From NCBI GenBank assembly GCA_012520235.1, contig JAAYOR010000052.1, forward strand, positions 1-42,730: a stretch of DNA of 42,730 bases. The letters are read 5' to 3'. This stretch comes from Fretibacterium sp. (GTDB lineage: Bacteria > Synergistota > Synergistia > Synergistales > Aminobacteriaceae). The notes below the pieces were generated by a model that saw nothing but the letters and a program-made list of their open reading frames with translations, made no database searches and was not told the DNA's origin. Numbering within the stretch: the first letter of the stretch is position 1; each line of letters begins with the position of its first letter. Shown here piece by piece: positions 39,248-42,730 of the stretch. The translations under genes and the position numbers were made by a program.

Positions 39248-40183
39248 ATGCAGGAAGTCAAAAAGGTCATCACGGAAGTGGGGACCAACGAATGGCAGGT
39301 CGTCGTCTTTTTTCTGGGCGACCAGCCATTCGCCATCAACGTTGATAAAACCCGGGAGATACTGCGTTGGCCCGGGAGCCGCGTCATCCCCGATACCTCG
39401 ACAGCCCTGGCCGGGATAACCTCCGTGCGGGGCGAGATCTTACCGATGGTCGATCTGCGCATTTTCCTGGATATCGAGCCCCAGACGCCGCTGGAGCAGA
39501 GCAAGGTCATCGTGGCAGAGTTCAACGACATCAAGCTGGGCTTTGTTGTGGACGCCGTGGAGCGGCTCTATCGGATCAGCTCGGAGGACCTGGACTCTAC
39601 ACTGACGGGCAAGTATCTGGGAGACTGGATCCTCTACGTCATCAAGAGGGACAGCCGCAACGTCCTGCTTTTAGACTACGAGGCCATCGTCCAGGCCATC
39701 AGCCCGGAGCTGTCCATGCAGAACAAATGGGATCCCTCCCGCGCGCCGGAGTTCACGCAGGGCATAAGCAACCCGGGGGACTACCGCATCATCGTTGCGG
39801 AGGATTCGCCCCTGATTCGGAAGCAGCTCAAGGAGACCCTGGTCTCAGGGGGGTTCGTCAACCTTCTACTCTGCTCCGACGGCAAAGAGGCCTACGACGC
39901 GATCACCCGTGAGGGCGCTCGTTGCGACCTCTTGATAACAGACGTGGAGATGCCCCGTCTGGACGGGTTGGCTCTGACGAGGCGCCTGAAGGAAAATTCG
40001 GCCACCAGCGATATCCCCATCATCGTCTTTTCTTCAATTATGGCGGAGGACATCAAGGTGAAGGCAGCAAGCGTCGGCGCCCGCTATCAGATAGCAAAGC
40101 CCGAGATTTCGAAGTTAGTGGAGTACGTGTCTAAGGTGATCCTGGAGGAGCAGGAGGCAAAAGCTCAGAGAAGCGTGGGCTGA
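39248..40183 (+). CDS. cheV: Chemotaxis protein CheV (CheW domain fused to response regulator receiver)
   Basis: The protein has 311 residues. The CheW-like domain covers about 15-160 (FFLGDQPFAINVDKTREIL, VRGEILPMVDLRIFL, VIVAEFNDIKLGFVVDAVERL). A receiver domain follows (about 179-300) with acidic pair E185-D186, phospho-acceptor D232 in LITDVEMPRLDG, S262 and K284. CheV couples receptors to CheA and takes part in adaptation through phosphorylation. ATG at 39248 has GAGGG about 9 bases upstream. A 6-bp hairpin (39214-39228) lies just before it. It is not linked to other che genes here; the flagellar operon is 4 kb upstream. A probable terminator follows. Confidence 0.95.
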   Translation: MQEVKKVITEVGTNEWQVVVFFLGDQPFAINVDKTREILRWPGSRVIPDTSTALAGITSVRGEILPMVDLRIFLDIEPQTPLEQSKVIVAEFNDIKLGFVVDAVERLYRISSEDLDSTLTGKYLGDWILYVIKRDSRNVLLLDYEAIVQAISPELSMQNKWDPSRAPEFTQGISNPGDYRIIVAEDSPLIRKQLKETLVSGGFVNLLLCSDGKEAYDAITREGARCDLLITDVEMPRLDGLALTRRLKENSATSDIPIIVFSSIMAEDIKVKAASVGARYQIAKPEISKLVEYVSKVILEEQEAKAQRSVG

Positions 40184-40282
40184 TCAAAGCTTCTGATGGT
40201 GTGGTAACTCTCAGGATGAGCTCAGCGGTTCCTCAATACCAGGGAAGGGTCCCCTTCTCTAAGATGTGTTGTTTGACCTTAC

Positions 40283-40324
40283 GAGGCGCTTTTTTTAGCT
40301 TTTTTCACCCCTGCGCCTCTTTTT
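40283..40324 (+). terminator. Probable terminator after cheV
   Basis: GAGGCGC (40283-40289) pairs with GCGCCTC (40313-40319), followed by five T. The 23-base T-rich loop is long for a terminator, which lowers confidence. Confidence 0.55.
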
Positions 40325-40363
40325 GAAATTTCAACTCGTTCTGAAAGGATAAGAGGGATACTC

Positions 40364-41038
40364 TTGCTATCTTACTGGAGTTCTGACCTGGACCTCGAAA
40401 TAGCTCCCTGGTTCCCCTTAGGCGTTGATTACAATCCTGTCTCCATCAACCTGTTCCACAGCAAGCAGCTTGAAAGGATCGCCGCTGCCTGTTTTGAACG
40501 GGGGAGTGAGTTTTTGTTCATGTCCTCGCCCACCCTTGGCTGTGTGGGCAGCCTCATGCGGGACAATTTTTTTAAGGTGGACCCCCAGATCTTTTTGAAT
40601 CTGGGTTTTATGATGCTTCTGGGTTATTCCCCCCAGATGGAGGCCCTGCTGGGGCAGGCTCTGGCGAGGACGGACCTTGTCAGAGCGGGGGTCGCTTTCT
40701 GCTCTCTGTGGAGCAAGAGGACCTTGTTGGAACAGATCAAAGTCATCGTCCTCGTGAGCGAGGGGATTTTTTTCGACGAGGAAAGTTTTTTGACGGAGTT
40801 TGAGGCTCTCTTCGCCTCCGATGCAAAGGAAAAATCTGTCTACTTCGCCGAGAAGTTCGGTTACAGGCGTTTTTATGTGCCTTACGAGACAGACGACCTG
40901 CTTCAGCTCAGGATCAGCCGCTTGCTTTATGAGATGGAGTTCCCGGAGACACGGCAAATGGTGGGGCCTTCTCCTGAGATGCCGTTTCCCCCCTTTTTAG
41001 GGATCAGCCTGGGAATAGCAAATATCACAACTCTGTGA
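40364..41038 (+). CDS. Unrecognised protein between cheV and rpoD
   Basis: I do not recognise this 224-residue protein. It has no signal peptide and no membrane segment, and looks soluble, mixed alpha/beta, with several aromatic and Cys residues (WSSDLDLEIAPWFPLGVDYNPVSINLF at the start). An amphipathic middle, VDPQIFLNLGFMMLLGYSPQMEALLG, may be a protein-protein interface. The start is TTG at 40364, with AGAGGG about 7 bases upstream. The rpoD start lies 36 bp after its stop, so the two could be co-transcribed; primase (dnaG), which often precedes rpoD, is not here. It could be a lineage-specific gene. Confidence 0.75.
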   Translation: MLSYWSSDLDLEIAPWFPLGVDYNPVSINLFHSKQLERIAAACFERGSEFLFMSSPTLGCVGSLMRDNFFKVDPQIFLNLGFMMLLGYSPQMEALLGQALARTDLVRAGVAFCSLWSKRTLLEQIKVIVLVSEGIFFDEESFLTEFEALFASDAKEKSVYFAEKFGYRRFYVPYETDDLLQLRISRLLYEMEFPETRQMVGPSPEMPFPPFLGISLGIANITTL

Positions 41039-41074
41039 TGCCAAGAGATAAAAGCTTATGGAGGATGCAATACC

Positions 41075-42208
41075 GTGCAGGAAAAAAAAACAGACGAAGT
41101 GAAAGCGGCGGATACCTCTCAGGACGAAGCCGTCGAATATCTGGGGAAGGTGAGGACGCTTGCGCATGAAGGGCAGGATCGCGGGTTCGTCACCCATAGC
41201 GACATTGAGCGCCATATTCCTGTCGACACCTGGACCCCTGATATGCTGGATAATGTCCTCAATAACCTTCAGGAGCTGGGCATCGAAGTGGTGGACGACG
41301 ACAGTCAGGATAAACAGCAATCTTCGGCAGGCGGGGACGAGCACCTCCCCTCTCTGGAGGTGGACTCCGGGAAGCTGGGCGACATCCCCCTGACCGACCC
41401 GGTCCGCATGTACCTCAGAGAGATAGGCAAGGTCCCTCTGTTGACGGCTGCCGAGGAGGTGACCCTTGCCCAGCAGATGGAGGCAGGGGATCTCAAGGCC
41501 AAACAAAAGCTGATTGACGCAAACCTGCGCCTCGTCGTCAGCATCGCAAAAAAATACATCGGGCGGGGTATGCTCTTCCTGGACCTGATCCAGGAGGGCA
41601 ACCTGGGGCTCATTCGCGCCGTCGAAAAGTTCGATTATCGCAAGGGCTTCAAGTTCAGCACCTATGCGACCTGGTGGATACGCCAGGCAATAACCCGTGC
41701 CATCGCCGATCAGGCTCGGACCATACGCGTTCCCGTACACATGGTGGAGACCATCAACAAGATGGTCCGCATCTCGCGCCAGCTTGTGCAGCGCCTGGGA
41801 CGCGAGCCGACGGATGAGGAAATAGCGGCGGAGATGGAGATAGAGCCCTCCCGCGTTGAGGAGATCCGCCGCATTGCGCTCTTGCCCGTCTCACTGGAGA
41901 CCCCCATAGGGGAGGAGGAGGACAGCCAGCTAGGGGACTTCATTGAGGACAGGGACCTCCCGAGCCCCGATGAGGCTGCGGCAAGGCATCTCTTGCACGA
42001 GCAGATTGAGGAGATGCTGAACACCCTCTCCACCAGAGAGCGGGAGGTGCTGCACTATCGCTTTGGGCTCGAGGACGGACACTCCTATACGCTTGAGGAG
42101 GTGGGACGCAAGTTTAACGTGACGCGCGAGCGCATACGCCAGATTGAGGCCAAAGCACTGCGCAAGCTGCGCCATCCCAGCCGCAAGCTGAGGGACTTTC
42201 TGGACTAG
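41075..42208 (+). CDS. rpoD: RNA polymerase primary sigma factor RpoD (SigA)
   Basis: The protein has 377 residues, the compact form without the long non-conserved insert of E. coli sigma-70. Region 1.1-like sequence fills about 1-95, region 1.2 begins at [22 protein letters not shown] (about 107-128), regions 2.1-2.4 include [55 protein letters not shown] (about 152-206), and region 4 ends with the [33 protein letters not shown] (about 339-368). It directs RNA polymerase to housekeeping promoters. GTG start at 41075 follows GGAGG by 9 bases. A palindromic repeat lies 65 bp past the stop. Confidence 0.98.
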   Translation: MQEKKTDEVKAADTSQDEAVEYLGKVRTLAHEGQDRGFVTHSDIERHIPVDTWTPDMLDNVLNNLQELGIEVVDDDSQDKQQSSAGGDEHLPSLEVDSGKLGDIPLTDPVRMYLREIGKVPLLTAAEEVTLAQQMEAGDLKAKQKLIDANLRLVVSIAKKYIGRGMLFLDLIQEGNLGLIRAVEKFDYRKGFKFSTYATWWIRQAITRAIADQARTIRVPVHMVETINKMVRISRQLVQRLGREPTDEEIAAEMEIEPSRVEEIRRIALLPVSLETPIGEEEDSQLGDFIEDRDLPSPDEAAARHLLHEQIEEMLNTLSTREREVLHYRFGLEDGHSYTLEEVGRKFNVTRERIRQIEAKALRKLRHPSRKLRDFLD

Positions 42209-42272
42209 AACGACCGGCAAAAAGACTATTCACTGATTTCATAAAAGACAGATTAAAAACCGGAAGCTCTTT

Positions 42273-42342
42273 AACCGCGAAAAACGCGAAATTTTGCATG
42301 GCCTCTTTTCCCTTTTCCCTGTCTTTCGCGTGGTTCGCGGTT
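42273..42342. repeat. Palindromic interspersed repeat, copy 2 (compact)
   Basis: The left arm is AACCGCGAA-aa-ACGCGAAA (42273-42291) and the right arm is TTTCGCGT-gg-TTCGCGGTT (42324-42342), so 17 of 19 positions pair, with one 2x2 mismatch. Block 42285-42304 is identical to 14647-14666, and 42324-42342 is identical to 14798-14816. Confidence 0.8.
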
Positions 42343-42405
42343 CATAAAATTAGTGTTTTGTAGAAAGCGAGAGCATTTTGAACTTCAGGAAGGGAGGAGA
42401 ACTGG

Positions 42406-42730
42406 TTGTCTTATAAAAACTTTCTCGTCATGCTTTTTTTCCTGATGCTTTTCATGACAGCGCCCCTCCTTTCCCTTGCCCAGGAGCAGCAGGGGGCTGT
42501 AGCGTCGGTACAGGCTCAACGAGCGAGGCAGCAGAAGACTGCCTCCGAGTTGGGTGAGGGGGGGGTGGGGGGAACGGACCTGAGGTCCATCGCCTCTCCC
42601 AAAAAGCAGGGCACGACCTTCACGGGTTTCCCTGGCGGGGCAGAACCGGACAGCGAGGCGAGGTCTGAGGTGGAACAACCTAAGGTCCTCTCGCCTGAGG
42701 GAAGGATCGTCCTCTCAGGTTCGCCCATTA
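42406..42730 (+). CDS. Exported protein, N-terminal part only (cut by window edge)
   Basis: An open frame of 108 codons runs off the end of the window. It starts at TTG 42406 with GGGAGGAG (42392-42399) six bases upstream. The first ~27 residues are a signal peptide: SYKNFLVMLFFLMLFMTAPL and then LSLA-QE. The mature part begins Gln-rich and then is Gly/Pro/Ser-rich, low in hydrophobics and probably disordered. No domain is visible in the sequenced part, so the function is unknown. It follows rpoD by about 200 bp, across a palindromic repeat that may separate the two transcripts. Confidence 0.75.
   Translation, partial: MSYKNFLVMLFFLMLFMTAPLLSLAQEQQGAVASVQAQRARQQKTASELGEGGVGGTDLRSIASPKKQGTTFTGFPGGAEPDSEARSEVEQPKVLSPEGRIVLSGSPI

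Overview
The window looks like part of a chromosome from a motile, diderm, amino-acid- or peptide-using anaerobe. Phylum Synergistota is my best guess, and it is an inference from several signs. These are moderately high GC, frequent GTG/TTG starts, a compact RpoD, an adenosylcobalamin-dependent ribonucleotide reductase, a fused TAXI-type TRAP permease next to an M19 dipeptidase, a periplasmic alpha-2-macroglobulin (which implies an outer membrane), and a flagellar late operon laid out as in Bacillus (comF, flgM, flgN, flgK, flgL, fliW, csrA, flagellin). No rRNA, tRNA or CRISPR array was seen.

Layout. At 1-105 is what looks like the end of an IS21-family insertion sequence, touching the 3' end of a minus-strand radical SAM gene (109-1422). 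A very large alpha-2-macroglobulin gene follows on the minus strand (1798-7170). From 7425 almost everything is on the plus strand: rapZ-yvcK-whiA (7425-10301), pgk and tpiA (10455-12515), an exported protein of unknown function (12579-14249), a long hairpin- and repeat-rich gap (14250-14905), nrdJ (14906-17479), and then a DUF3084 membrane protein, a GNAT acetyltransferase, RNase HI and a ComF-like phosphoribosyltransferase (17652-20480).

A minus-strand hicB-hicA toxin-antitoxin pair (20520-20937) sits between comF and the flagellar operon. A near-consensus sigma-28 promoter (21160-21187) drives flgM-flgN-flgK-flgL-fliW-csrA, then a DUF115/Maf-like flagellin-modification gene and flagellin, closed by a strong terminator (35348-35378). 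FlgK (1013 aa), FlgL (1312 aa) and flagellin (784 aa) are all far above usual size. In FlgL, and less clearly in FlgK and flagellin, the extra length looks like a series of domains resembling the flagellin 'IN' motif. The flagellin leader holds two short hairpins that present GGA in the loop, plus a GGA-containing Shine-Dalgarno. The fliW-csrA leader holds eight GGA triplets. With FliW and CsrA encoded just upstream, this fits a FliW-CsrA-flagellin homeostatic switch, possibly with autoregulation.

The last part holds an M19 dipeptidase, a DUF1850 protein and a fused TRAP permease (35492-39086, no substrate-binding protein visible), cheV (39248-40183), an unrecognised gene (40364-41038), rpoD (41075-42208), a second copy of the palindromic repeat seen upstream of nrdJ, and the start of an exported protein cut by the window edge.
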